This document shows, piece after piece, positions 31,642 to 40,890 of a DNA stretch of 64,000 bases. The notes below the pieces were generated by a model. It saw only the letters and a program-made list of their open reading frames with translations, had not been told where the DNA came from and did no database searches. Position 1 is the first letter of the stretch. Each line of letters opens with the position of its first letter. The stretch covers positions 12,383,517-12,447,516 of the forward strand of contig OX235263.1 in NCBI GenBank assembly GCA_944472135.2, written 5' to 3'. This DNA comes from Trichobilharzia regenti (lineage: Eukaryota; Platyhelminthes; Trematoda; Strigeidida; Schistosomatidae). Both the position numbers and the translations under genes were made by a program.

Positions 31642-32039
31642 TTATCAAGTATTGGTTTTGTAGGGATTTTGTTTGATTGCATGGAGGATTTAATCATGAG
31701 CTGACATCAGTTAGAGAACCACTGGAAAACCTGGGAGTACTGGACAGCTGTTTCGTCCTAGTTTGGGACTCTTCAGCAGTACGCACCCACCGGGATTCGA
31801 ACCCAGGACCTTCTGGCAGAAGTTAGAATTCAAAGACCATTGGATCGGGTCCCAGTGGCTCAATGGTCTACGAGCTCGCCTTGTAACCAGAAGGTCCTGG
31901 GTTCGAATCCCGGTGGGTGCGTACTGATGAAGGGTCCCCGACTAGTACGAAACAGCTGTCCAGTACTCCCAGGTTTTCCAGTGGTTCTCTAACTGATGTC
32001 AGCTCATGATTAAATCCTCCATGCAACCTATTTTATTAG
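31642..32039. mobile_element. Fold-back hammerhead SINE type 1 with 13-bp target duplication
   Basis: ACCTATTTTATTA occurs on both sides (about 31638-31650 and 32027-32039). Between them is a minus half (tail, ribozyme, part of head; to about 31812) and a plus full copy (leader, tRNA-Thr-like head, ribozyme, tail; about 31813-32026). The arms from the tail to the B-box (about 31678-31812 and 31886-32026) are near-perfect inverted repeats. Both outer ends are 3' tails, so this inserted as one fold-back unit into a PLE tail. Confidence 0.5.
31737..31782 (-). ncRNA. Hammerhead ribozyme with fully intact core
   Basis: Read on the minus strand: stem I GTACTG; core CTGAAGA (fits CUGANGA); stem II GTCC-CAAACTA-GGAC, 4 bp; GAAA; stem III ACAG/CTGT, a loopless palindrome; cleavage-site C; stem I return CAGTAC (6 of 6 pairs). 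Every conserved position is present. The layout matches the Sm-alpha hammerhead, known to self-cleave, but uses a different stem I and a short stem III. The partner copy on the plus strand (31921-31966) has core ATGAAGG and a stem II mismatch and is probably dead. Confidence 0.5.
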
Positions 32040-32599
32040 TCACTCAGCATCTTACTCATCTCTCATCTTTATTACGCAACTACATTGCCATTGTATGCAT
32101 ACATTTACTTTGTTTAAACTTGAACTGCCTGTATGGGGGCTATATAAGCGTAATTTTCTGATCACTGTTCACTAATTGTGGTATCTTCTGTAAAATGATA
32201 TCATGTAAAATTTGCAAGTATGTTAAAACTTTTCTATACATGAGCTTAATCAAAATTTATTCAGGCTGTAAGCAGATGATGAGGAGTCAACGAAATAAAT
32301 GATAGTACCGCTGTTGTTGTTGTTGTTGTCGGTTTATTCGAAATGTCAGATTGTTAATTAGTAGTGAGAATCACAGATGAGAAGTTCACGTTTACGTAAG
32401 CACTTACGGCATTTGAATGATAGGTATTGGCGGTCTGCTTTAAATTTGGGCTACCAAAATCTTCCATTTTTCTATTGCATATATTTTCACTTGTTCTGTT
32501 TGTTTTAATCGGTTAAGAAATCAACTCTAATGGTAACAACTACTCCTTTGTGTATTTAAAAAGTTTACAAGCTTCTCTTTCACAGGTTTCTACTAAACT
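32040..32599. other. Remainder of PLE tail and unassigned sequence
   Basis: The left part continues the PLE tail beyond the SINE target duplication. A GTT repeat lies at about 32308-32330. No gene recognised up to 32600. Confidence 0.5.
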
Positions 32600-32605
32600 T
32601 GGAGA

Positions 32606-32794
32606 ATGAAACGTTTGTGGGGTGGGGGGGGGTGGCAACGTGTTCCAATACAACGTGAGAGAACTGTTCTTCAGTTATTATGTACTTGGGTCTCAAAATG
32701 TACTTTTGAACATCTTATAACTGGCTTTCAACTAGATCGATATTGTGCATTTTTTGAAGGTGATAAAACAGGCATATATGTTATAATGGAATAG
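32606..32794 (+). CDS. Unassigned 62-codon ORF, possible gene fragment
   Basis: It encodes MKRLWGGGGWQRVPIQRERT then VLQLLCTWVSKCTFEHLITG and FQLDRYCAFFEGDKTGIYVI. The composition looks more protein-like than the surrounding chance ORFs and the next frame continues with LRGHCVTGRIYCQLINILL (32800-32890), so this may be a frameshifted retrocopy of a host mRNA or a fragment of an unknown element. No family was recognised. The run of G near 32620 may be a length-variable site. Confidence 0.5.
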   Translation: MKRLWGGGGWQRVPIQRERTVLQLLCTWVSKCTFEHLITGFQLDRYCAFFEGDKTGIYVIME

Positions 32795-33179
32795 CTTGTG
32801 CTTCAACTGAGAGGGCATTGTGTCACAGGAAGGATATACTGTCAATTAATTAATATTTTACTTGAAGATATTGTACAAAGAGAGCAAAATATCATGCAAT
32901 AGACTCCTCTGAAAATTCTATACATTATATAAGTACTGTCCAGAATCAAGATTTACTTGTAGTTACCAATTTGCACGAATGTGTAATAGATTGTTTTACC
33001 TAGTTTCTTTTATTCCTATTTCACATCACTTATGTGGAATTGACATTCTTTATTCATAATCTACTTGTATTCATTATACACTTTTAATAACATCCGAGTT
33101 TTAAACTGTACTTATTCAAATGAATGTTCAATGTTCAACAGTTAACTGAACAATGTAAATTCTTATAAGTATAAAACTT

Positions 33180-34330
33180 GGGCACTAAGGTAGAGCATAA
33201 CTCCGTTATAGATAAGATTTTACTTTGATAAATCACACAGTGTTGTACAGTAATATTAACTGATGACGTTACGAGCAAAAATTATTGCTCATAATCATAT
33301 CAAGGCATTACTTACACAACTTTTTACTTCATTTATATACATTGGTGAAAATGATTAGACATTTGAGTAAAATCAATACATTGATGATACTTTCATTATC
33401 TGTGATGAGAACCTGGAGCTTGAAAACATACTTCAAACATTCAACAATGCCCACCAAAACATTGAATTCACTCTTAAAGCTGAATCTAACGGAATATTCG
33501 ACTTCCTCGACGTCCATCTGACAAGAAACACCGACAACTCTATGAAGAGGTCCATATACAAAAAGCCCACATGGACTGGACAATTCATCAACTTTCAAAG
33601 CTTCGTAACCCTAAGGAGAAAGAGGAACTTGATATACGCTCTTTTCTCGAAGATTCGGAAGATAAGCAGCGAGGGAGTGATTGACGAAGAACTGGGTAAT
33701 CTCCGAAAAACCTTGATGGAAAACGGTTTTTCGCCTAGGTTTATAGACAAAAATATCAAATCAAAGAAGACTTCCGAACAAGTCAAATCCGTTCAAAAGA
33801 AAATACTTCTGCTTAATCTAGAATTCAAATGTGACATCGAAGCAGAAATCTTTCGGAAACAGCTCTGCAAATATCTAAGGAAAACATACTTCACCGCCAG
33901 CCTACGACTGACGTTTTCCTGCAATAAACTGTTCTGCCAAAACGCAAAAGACAAGCTGTCGCATTGGGCTACTTCAAAGTGCATATACCAGTTTAATTGC
34001 TCGTGTGGAGCTGAGTACATCAGTCGTACAATGAACCAACTTGAAAGACGCGCTAGTGAGCACTCTCCAGCCTGGATAGTAAAAGGAGAACGAAAACGTA
34101 TATACAGTTCAGTGAAAGAACATCTGGTCTATTCAGGACATTCAGCACCATTCGAAAAAATCCTTCCAAATAAGATTCGATCAAACCTATCAAAGGGAGT
34201 AAAATTAAGATATCGGGGAATAGTTGAGGCACTAGCTATCCCAAAGCTCAAATCAATGTAAGATAAAGTACATTCAGAAATAATATTAGTGTCATTAATC
34301 AAATATAATCAGGTGGGAAATAAGATGTTT
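33180..34330 (+). mobile_element. Penelope-like element, RT palm to GIY-YIG, with inverted tail at left
   Basis: Bases 33180-33345 are the PLE tail in minus orientation, including a hammerhead-like block. The plus frame is then open from about 33380 to 34261: it starts at the RT catalytic motif (QYIDDTFIICDENLELENIL), continues through FNNAHQNIEFTLKAE and SNGIFDFLDVHL, and the linker and endonuclease follow (separate entry). The 5' half of the RT is missing. Confidence 0.5.
33380..34261 (+). pseudogene. PLE RT C-terminus plus GIY-YIG endonuclease, long open frame
   Basis: About 293 codons without a stop. After the YIDD box come SIYKKPTWTGQFINFQSF, LRKTLMENGFSPRFIDKNIK, KILLLNLEFKCDIEAEIF, then the GIY-YIG part SKCIYQFNCSCGAEYISRTM, LERRASEHSPAWIVKGERK, SSVKEHLVYSGH and RGIVEALAIPKLKSM. 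The central YIG is YIS here, a change at a conserved glycine likely to weaken endonuclease activity. There is no RT fingers region, so the protein could not copy RNA. Recent truncation is likely because the frame is still open. Confidence 0.5.
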
Positions 34331-34434
34331 TTTTACAGTTAAAATAAGTAAGTTTTTAGAATGTCATAATTATATGAACTGAATATATTTTAACATTATT
34401 TTTTATCCTTCACTGTTTTAACCGGTGGCAATAA

Positions 34435-35110
34435 CATTTTCCATATCTCTGGTACTTGCATTGATTCATTTCTGTTGTATGTAATGCGTGTAGATTATTC
34501 GATGAACCAGGTAGGATTCAGTAATCAATCTCTACCTCCTCTATCTACCTAAATTACTTTTTAGAATTTTAACCCTCTCCCATCCTATTGTATGGTTTGT
34601 GTATTAATGCATGCAGTGCAAATGCTGAGTTTTTTCTTCCGTGGAAAGAACTATTCTAACTTTAGCTAAATTCTTATGTTCTGACAATCTAACTACTCAC
34701 GATCTACTAGTTTGACCTAAGTAGTTGACCTAACTCACAGTCATTGCAAGGTATTTTGTAAATTGTAGCATTTTATTTAATTGGGTTCAGCGGGTCCTTT
34801 AACCTACAGAGCTTGTTCTACCTGAGTGAGTTTGTAGGTTTGAATGCCACTAGCCTAATTCCTGCTTTATTAATAATTTTACGTAGAGAGGGTCTCAGAT
34901 GTCCCCTTCTTATATGGTAGGGCTACTGTAGATGCCTTATATTCTTTCTTGTTTATGTTATCAATATTAGTTTCACCATTATTTTTATTTTGACTCTGAC
35001 CTTTTTTGATCTTCCTAATGAATTTTATGGGACATTTAGTTATTTGACACCAACGCTTCTTCTGTCTGTTTCATTTCATCGTTTAGGACCTTTTTTGTGA
35101 ACTGATAAAA
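34435..35110 (-). mobile_element. Penelope-like element, C-terminal and linker fragment
   Basis: On the minus strand 34990-34870 parallels the linker seen at 61620-61700 plus (SYSKGTSEALRRILNKTKIK), 34700-34760 the GIY region, and 34500-34600 the C-terminal part, all with stops. It belongs to the family also seen at 38540-39115 and 58690-59760. Confidence 0.5.
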
Positions 35111-35119
35111 CCACTAAAA

Positions 35120-35995
35120 ATATTATATTATTATTTCCTTTAATTCCCAGAAGAACATAGGGCTTCAGCCACGCGTCTCCATTGCGTTCGATTCTGCGCT
35201 AGAGTTTTCACCTGTCTTCAAGTCTGCCCACATCCTTTCGTATCCTCTTGGAATCACCTCCGCCTCCAAGTCAAACTCGCACTGACAACTAAATCACCGC
35301 TTCCCGTTCGGGTTCCACTCAAGCAATCGCCTTGTGTGTGATGTCACTCACTTGATGATTTGTTTTCTCAGTATATGGCCAGCCAATGCACCTCCATTTC
35401 TTCCTGCCTGTTTCTTGCACAGTCGGTTCCTGCTAGGTTGGTTCGCTCATCGCCAGAGATCCCTGTTCCTGATCTTTCCTGGCCAGCCATCTGATCTTGA
35501 GTAGTATTGAGTGAAGACATTTGTTGATGAAGGTCTGTAGTTTGTTTGAGATGCTCTTTATGACGCACCAAGTCTCTAACCCATAAAGTAAGTAGCACTG
35601 ACTTCACATTGGAGTTGAAAATCCGGATATTATTTTCATTTTCATGCCGAGTGCTTTTGACCTCCACACAGACTTGACAGTAATGAAAACTTGTCTCACT
35701 TTTCCGATTCTGGCTTTGATGTCCTCATCAGTTTTGCCTGTAGTTGAGACGGTGCTTCCCAGGTAGGTGAAGGAGGCCGTTTCTTTCAGGTTCTTCCCAC
35801 TTATGCTGATTGTTGTCTGTTGTTGTTGTTGCTGTTGGCTAGGAATCTTCATCACCTCTGTTTTATCTATGTTCACTTGTAGTCATATCTTTGATGCTTC
35901 TTCTATCGCCAACTTGTTGCTTTTCACTTGCATATCTTCCAGTTTGTGGGAAATCAGACAAGTATCATTGGCGAAATCCGACGATATTATGATAA
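35120..35995 (-). mobile_element. SR2-like RTE 3' part
   Basis: Minus strand: DDTCLISHKLEDMQVKSNKL-like RT block (35900-35985), MNIDKTEVMKIPSQQQQQQQ (a Gln run not seen in the 14-kb copy), FTYLGSTVSTTGKTDEDIK, ARIGKVRQVFITVKSVWRS, then a frameshift and [16 protein letters not shown]. The 3' end at about 35130-35165 has the GGGCTTCA/TTCCTCT-like signature (AGAACATAGGGCTTCAGCC on plus). 5'-truncated and broken. Confidence 0.5.
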
Positions 35996-36055
35996 TATTA
36001 CTAATCTTAATTTTTAAAATAAAGTAAAGCCAATAAAACGTAGGGGATAATTTAC

Positions 36056-36199
36056 CTTCAACGCATCCACTTTTCTTTGACATGTCTCACAAAAGTATTG
36101 ATTATCACCAGTTAATTGTTCCACTTGTGTGTGTGCTGTTAGCGAATCTTCAACAGAATCATTATCAATTACAGATAGATTGATATCTTGAAATTCATC
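36056..36199 (-). CDS. USP40: USP40-like protease, zinc-finger exon
   Basis: Forty-eight codons, phase 0 at both ends: DEFQDINLSVIDNDSVEDSL, then VEQLTGDNQYFCETCQRK and VDALK. F-x-D-I-x-L and the CETC pair belong to the fingers subdomain of C19 peptidases; with CSIC in the preceding micro-exon this makes a four-cysteine zinc site. Acceptor AAACAG before 36199, donor AAG|GTAAAT. Confidence 0.5.
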
Positions 36200-36243
36200 C
36201 TGTTTTATTATTGTTATTATTAGTGTAATTAAAACTTACCTAC

Positions 36244-36282
36244 ATTTCTTTCACTAATTCTACCGCATATTGAACATTGAAT
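36244..36282 (-). CDS. USP40: USP40-like protease, 13-codon micro-exon
   Basis: IQCSICGRISERN, phase 0 at both ends. Acceptor TTTACAACAG before 36282; donor AAT|GTAGGT. The more consensus-like GTAAGT four bases downstream would put a TGA in frame, so GTAGGT is the donor that works. The intron to the next exon is only 44 nt (36200-36243); very short introns are known in schistosome genes. It supplies the first CxxC pair of the zinc site. Confidence 0.5.
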
Positions 36283-36579
36283 CTGTTGTAAATAGATAAA
36301 AAACAATTGAATATTGAAATAAACAAATCAGTTGAGAAAAATCGTAGAATTTTTTCATAGAGGACATAAAATAAGGAATCAGGGCATATACACTAACTGA
36401 TTATTAAGTAATAAGTGCTTCAGCATAGGTGGAGTGACACACGTTGTTATAATACATACTTAGTTTGAGATATTAAAGTATTGCAGAAGGCATGTAGCTT
36501 AGTTGGATCTTTTGTCTTCGGTTTTGTTTACTGAGCTCTATGATTTAATTGTAAAGCGTTTGTTGTCCTCCAGGACATA

Positions 36580-36700
36580 GAAATCACCTCTTAACCTAAG
36601 GCGGACGGGTTCACATTCCTTAAACTAGGACGAAACATACGTCAAATGCTGCCTAGTATTCAGTGGTTAACCAAATAACGTTGGTTTGTGATATAACTTG
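36580..36700 (+). mobile_element. Hammerhead SINE type 1 fragment
   Basis: AACTAGGACGAAACATACGTC, GCTGCCTAGTATTCAGTGGTT keep the right half of a ribozyme and the start of the tail; the left half is lost. Confidence 0.5.
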
Positions 36701-36784
36701 ATATTTATAAATCGCACATTTAGAAGTGAAAATTCACGAAGGCTGATTTCAATTGATTCAGATATCCTGCCTGAGAATAAACTT

Positions 36785-37370
36785 GTGCGCTGTGGTAGAG
36801 TGTAATTCCATTATGGGTAAATTTTGTTTTGATAAAGTCTCACAGTGTTATACAGTAATGTTTACTGATGACGTTTCGAGCACAATTTATTGCTCATAAT
36901 CATATCAAGGTAATCACACGACTTCCTAAATTCATTTATATAGTTCCATTGTTTTTCTCTTGATTTTCACTTGATTTGATTGGTAATAGTAATTGCTCAG
37001 CAATTGCAATACATGCGCTAACACACAACCACACAATAAGGTGGGAGAGGGTTGAAATTCTAAAAAGTAATCTAGGTAGGTGGAGAGAGAGATTGATTAC
37101 TGAATCCTTGTTCATCGAGTCTACACCCAACACATGCAATAGGAATAACTCGTCACTCATACCTGAAATATGGAAAATACTATTACCAATCAAATCAAGT
37201 GGAAATCAAGAGAAAAACAATGGAACTATATAAATGAATTTAGGAAGTCGTGTGATTACCTTGATATGATTATGAGCAATAAATTGTGCTCGAAACGTCA
37301 TCAGTAAACATTACTGTATAACACTGTGAGACTTTATCAAAACAAAATTTACCCATAATGGAATCCTGCC
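36785..37370 (+). mobile_element. Penelope-like element bounded by near-perfect inverted tails
   Basis: Left arm about 36804-36987 is the reverse complement of right arm about 37173-37362 with one mismatch seen (TTTTCAC against TTTCCAC). The arms include the tail with its hammerhead-like block and the last residues of the coding region (PIKSSGNQEKNNGTI is readable outward on both strands). The loop, about 36988-37172, holds plus-strand C-terminal sequence (AIHALTHNHTIRWERVEILK, RERLITESLFIESTPNTC). Confidence 0.5.
37262..37303 (+). ncRNA. Hammerhead-like motif in PLE tail (inverted twin at left arm)
   Basis: Stem I TTGAT/ATCAG, core ATGATTA (C3 and G8 changed from CUGANGA), stem II GAGCA/TGCTC, GAAA, 2-bp stem III AC/GT and cleavage-site C. 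The layout is that of minimal PLE hammerheads; the core changes predict loss of activity. An identical motif lies on the minus strand in the left arm (about 36866-36907). Confidence 0.5.
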
Positions 37371-37434
37371 TGAGCTTAATTCACCAAAGGTGGTATTTGT
37401 GTTCCATTACTATAACAAGCAAATAAAGAATACT

Positions 37435-37650
37435 AAACATCGACAGTATGCACCCACTGGGATTCGAACCCAGTACCTTACGGTTACAAGGTAAGCTCCC
37501 TCGTATACCATTCAAACACTGGAACGCGATTCAATGGCTAGCCCATGAATTCTAACTTCTACCAATTCGTGATTCAGCGCAAACCCAACCATCGTGGTTG
37601 GTGGGAAATACATCCACACACGTGACATCTAATTGGACCTCACTGGTCAC
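37435..37650 (-). mobile_element. Hammerhead SINE type 1, head part
   Basis: Minus strand: leader AATCACGAATTGGTAGAAGT, tRNA-like head (CTTGTAACCGTAAGGTACTG, GGTTCGAATCCCAGTGGG). The ribozyme and tail are not attached at the left; the sequence stops at 37440. Confidence 0.5.
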
Positions 37651-37674
37651 TGATGTAAGAATAAAACTTGTGCA

Positions 37675-37845
37675 CTGTGGTAGACTATAATTCCATTATG
37701 GGTAAATTTTTGTTTTGATAAAGTCTCACAGTGTTATACAGTAATGTTTACTGATGACGTTTCGAGCACAATTTATCGGTCATAATCATATCACCTTGAT
37801 ATGATTGTACTGTGAGACTTTATCAAAACAAAAATTTACTCACTG
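37675..37845. repeat. PLE tail with internal fold-back
   Basis: A minus-oriented PLE tail (37675-37800) is followed at once by a plus-oriented piece of the same tail; GTAAATTTTTGTTTTGATAA near 37700 pairs with TTATCAAAACAAAAATTTAC near 37823-37842. Same family as 36785-37370. Confidence 0.5.
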
Positions 37846-37913
37846 GTCACGACTTCTCAGTAGTACTCCGGAAAACTCCATCCTGTAGCAAGTCACTAGC
37901 GAGTATCAGATTA

Positions 37914-38215
37914 ATTTTCTATAGTTTGGTTTGTAAGGGTTAGTTATGTTTTACGAGTTGCATTAAATCACGAATTGGTAGAAGTTAGAATTGATGGGAT
38001 GGCCTTTGTATCGGGTCCCAGTGTTTGAATGATATACGAGCAAGCTTACCTTGTAACCAGAAGGTACTGGGTTCGAATCCCAGTGGGTGCGTACTTCTAA
38101 TGATTCCCAAACTAGGATGAAACAGCAGCTGTCCAGTACTCCCTGGTTTTCAATGATTCTCTAACTGATATCAATCCGTGATCAACTCGTAAAAACATAA
38201 CTAACCCTTACAAAC
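37914..38215. mobile_element. Hammerhead SINE type 1, plus copy with an inverted tail piece in front
   Basis: An inverted tail piece (GTTTGTAAGGGTTAGTTATG, 37924-37960) precedes the leader, tRNA-like head (CTTGTAACCAGAAGGTACTG, GGTTCGAATCCCAGTGGG), a ribozyme with AATGATT core and GATGAAACAG (degraded) and a tail whose last 48 bases (38167-38215) invert the first piece. Both outer ends are again tails. Confidence 0.5.
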
Positions 38216-38540
38216 CAAATTATAGAAAATACTAAACATCCCTAATTAGCTCGTTATTAAGAAATATGTCATCCACCACTCTATAAATTACGCTGACTGT
38301 ACAATGTTCAGTGACACTACCCAAATATCCGGGTTAAAGCAGGTATGGTGCGATTCAGACACAGGACCTGCTGAACTGAGAGCTAAGTTCTGAAGTCAGG
38401 GAAACACAACTAAGGTAAGTGACTTATCATTTTGGTGTGCTTTAAACAGATTTTAGGTGATTGGTGCCGATTCAGATGAAGCTCTCTGTAACCAAGGTTT
38501 CACACTTTTCGCTCTTGTCAGTATGGTGTATCAATATATG
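38216..38540. other. Stretch without a recognised gene
   Basis: No gene recognised; around 38340-38420 there may be a decayed minus SINE head. Confidence 0.5.
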
Positions 38541-39115
38541 TGTAAAACTTGGGCACTGTGGTAGTAAGTAATTCCACATTAGTTTGTTTACTAGATGTAT
38601 CACACAGTTAGTGAAACAGTATTATTTGCTGGATGACGTTTCGAACACAGTTCATTATTCTTCATATCATATCATCAATTATAATCACACGACCTCGAAA
38701 CTTGACCTTCATAGTTTTCTTTGTCCTCTCCTGTTTGTCATTGTAGGGGAAGTAGAATTTTTCAGGTATCTGGGGCAGGTGTTACATCATTCCTATTACA
38801 TGTATTTACAGTTGATTCGGTAAACAAAGCTTCTGTTATCAACCTCTCACTTCACCCTGCTGCTACATTAGGTTTTAAAACTGTCATCTTATCCATCCTA
38901 TTGTATGGTTGTGTGTAACTGCATGTGGTGAGTGCCATAGCTGAACTTTTCTCTAGATTTCTTATCTACACGTCGGGTCAACTAACCTAGATTTTTCTAG
39001 GTTTTTATGCTCGGCTAGTCTAACTCACTGCCCCTGTTCCACTAGTTTGACCTATGTATTTGACCTGATAGTAATTGCAGGCGGTGAATTAGACAAACTA
39101 ATCTGTTTTGTTATA
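38541..39115 (-). mobile_element. Penelope-like element, GIY-YIG fragment and tail
   Basis: Left 38541-38680 is the tail with GTTCGAAACGTCATCCAGC on the minus strand. Minus coding at 39040-39080 gives VKYIGQTSGTG, the YIG block, and 38740-38880 the C-terminal block, in broken frames. It matches 12375-12910 (plus) closely. Confidence 0.5.
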
Positions 39116-39329
39116 AGATGTATCTGCAACCTAGAATCCATGTCACCCTTTGCTATGGTTATAGGCATCACAATCGAGCTGCTCAAGTCAATTATTATTC
39201 CTAATTAATAATACGTCAACGACCACTAGGAGACAGTTTCCTTTGATTTCTGTAACTCTTCATGAGTGCTTACTTATGACATCACAGAGGGGTAAATTAA
39301 AACCTTTCGATCTCATAATGTTTAACATG

Positions 39330-40080
39330 ATTTCAGTGTAGGCTTTGTCATGAACCAACAAAATTTAGAGAAGCACTTAAAACCGGGGAGTACTAGACGG
39401 ACGTTTCATGCCACTTTGGGACTTTTCAGAAGCACGCCCCGGTGTCCACACCTATAGGGATCAAACCGAGGACCTTCCGGTTACAAGATCGAGTTCGGTG
39501 ACCACCTGCCCATCCACTTGGACAGGAATTCAAAGACGTGTGTTTTATAACTTCATTTTGTTAAATGCAGATACTCTCAACCAAATGCCTTCGGCATACA
39601 TCCATTCCCCTTGACATAGTGAGGCTTACTGGTCACAAATTCCCAGTAGGGCTTCAAAACACCCACCCAGCTGCCATCAGGGAACTGGAGATAACCATTT
39701 AGATTACAGGTTTTTGTAGGGGTTCGCATTAATTTTAGTGTCGATTTCGTCAGTAAATGACATCAGTCAGAGATAACTACAAAAAAACCAGGTGTGTACT
39801 GAAAAGTTACGTCGCAAGCTGACAGAAGTTGGAATTCATGAATCGTAGAATTCCGATCCAAGTTGTTGAATAGTACACGAGCTTGGCCTCTCTTAACCTT
39901 TAGGTCTCAGTTTAATTTTTGGTTTGGTCTTTAGTGTTCCGTGATGAAGAGTCCCAAAGTGAGACGAAACATATATCCGCTGCTACCAAGTTTTCAGTAA
40001 TCTCTATAATTTGTAATATTGATTCGTGACGAAATTTACAGTGAAGCTTATTTAAATCTCCACAAAAGCTTATTATTGAA
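39330..40080. mobile_element. Hammerhead SINE type 1 inverted pair, widely spaced and decayed
   Basis: Minus copy about 39330-39540: ribozyme GTGCTT-CTGAAAA-GTCCC...CATGAAACGTCCGTC with damaged core and head. Plus copy about 39730-40060: head CGAGCTTGGCCTCTC and ribozyme remnant GTGATGAAGAGTCCC...AGACGAAACAT. About 190 bases of unassigned sequence lie between them. Confidence 0.5.
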
Positions 40081-40204
40081 TATAATTATTAAATAGAAAT
40101 ATAATCCTATCTATACTACTAACAAATAACATTAACACTAGCAATTAATAACACTAATATTATTACTACCAATGATAATAATAATAACAATAAAGGTAAT
40201 TTAC

Positions 40205-40330
40205 CCGTGTACATTGAATTCCACGAAATAAATCATTGATTAAATTCATTTCTGGTGTATCTTTCAAGGCGATTTCAATCTGTTCAAATAATAAACGATT
40301 CAGCTCTTGGATATCTTGATGTACACATAC
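40205..40330 (-). CDS. USP40: USP40-like protease, QEL-box exon
   Basis: Forty-two codons, phase 0 at both ends: VCVHQDIQELNRLLFEQIEI then LKDTPEMNLINDLFRGIQCT and R. H-Q-D-I-Q-E-L-N-R corresponds to the QHDVQEL motif of C19 peptidases (here HQD replaces QHD), and NLINDLFRG to the following LI-x-x-L-x-x-G. Acceptor GAATAG before 40330, donor CGG|GTAAAT. It follows the FGW exon in frame. Confidence 0.5.
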
Positions 40331-40560
40331 CTATTCAATGGTAGAAACAGAAGAGGAAGACAAGACGAGAGAGAGAAAAAAACAGAGAAAAGATAAACGG
40401 GGAAACGTCAACATACAGAGATAACAACTGCATAGTTTATTTATGTATCTGAGCCTATAACATACAGTGTTCGAGAGGTGTGGTTGTTTTCTGTCCATAG
40501 TGGAAGCTCTTACTATACATGAGTGAAACTTTGAACTGTGTATACAAAAATCGGTTTACT

Positions 40561-40783
40561 TTTTTTCATTCCTTTACGTTCCCAGTGCAACATAGGGCTT
40601 GAAGTTTTTGTAGCTGTAGTGTTTGTTTTTACGAGATGGGGTTGCCGGTCTCATGCTCAACCTTCCCTCTTTATCAGTCTTACTACTAGCTCAATGAGGT
40701 AAAGGAGTTTGTCGGCTGGGGATTGAACCCTGGACGGTGTGCATGGACAGCGAGCGTCGTAGCCGCTGTGCCACCGACGCACT
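40561..40783 (-). mobile_element. tRNA-derived SINE type 3, 3' part of the chimera
   Basis: Minus strand: GTGCGTCGGTGGCACAGCGG (A-box), GGTTCAATCCCCAGCCGAC (B-box), body with GAGCTAGTAGTAAGACTG and tail CCTATGTTGCACTGGGAACG. The tail end resembles the SR2-like RTE 3' end. Confidence 0.5.
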
Positions 40784-40833
40784 AAAAAATATGGAACGCT
40801 TCACGATTTTGCGTGTCATCTTGCGCAGGGGCC

Positions 40834-40873
<40 letters not shown>

Positions 40874-40890
40874 ACCGCCGAAGCGAATAC
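40784..40890 (-). pseudogene. U6 spliceosomal snRNA copy
   Basis: Minus strand starts GTATTCGCTTCGGCGGTACA (canonical U6 begins GTGCTTGCTTCGGC) and contains the invariant ACAGAGAAGATTAGCATGG block and GCCCCTGCGCAAG, then ATGACACGCAAAATCGTGAA and a terminal T run. The stretch around ACAGAGA is intact. One base is missing in the GGATGAC block and one is changed in AAATTCG. No snRNA promoter was identified and it is fused to a SINE, so it is treated as a retropseudogene. A real gene cannot be excluded by eye. Confidence 0.5.

Noticed and set aside
31850..31925. Functional tRNA-Thr gene
   Set aside because: The head has A- and B-box-like parts and a CTTGTAA anticodon loop but no proper acceptor stem, and it is repeated as the head of a SINE.
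40784..40890. Working U6 snRNA gene
   Set aside because: Two changes in conserved blocks, direct fusion to a SINE and a shared target duplication point to a retrocopy; not fully excluded.
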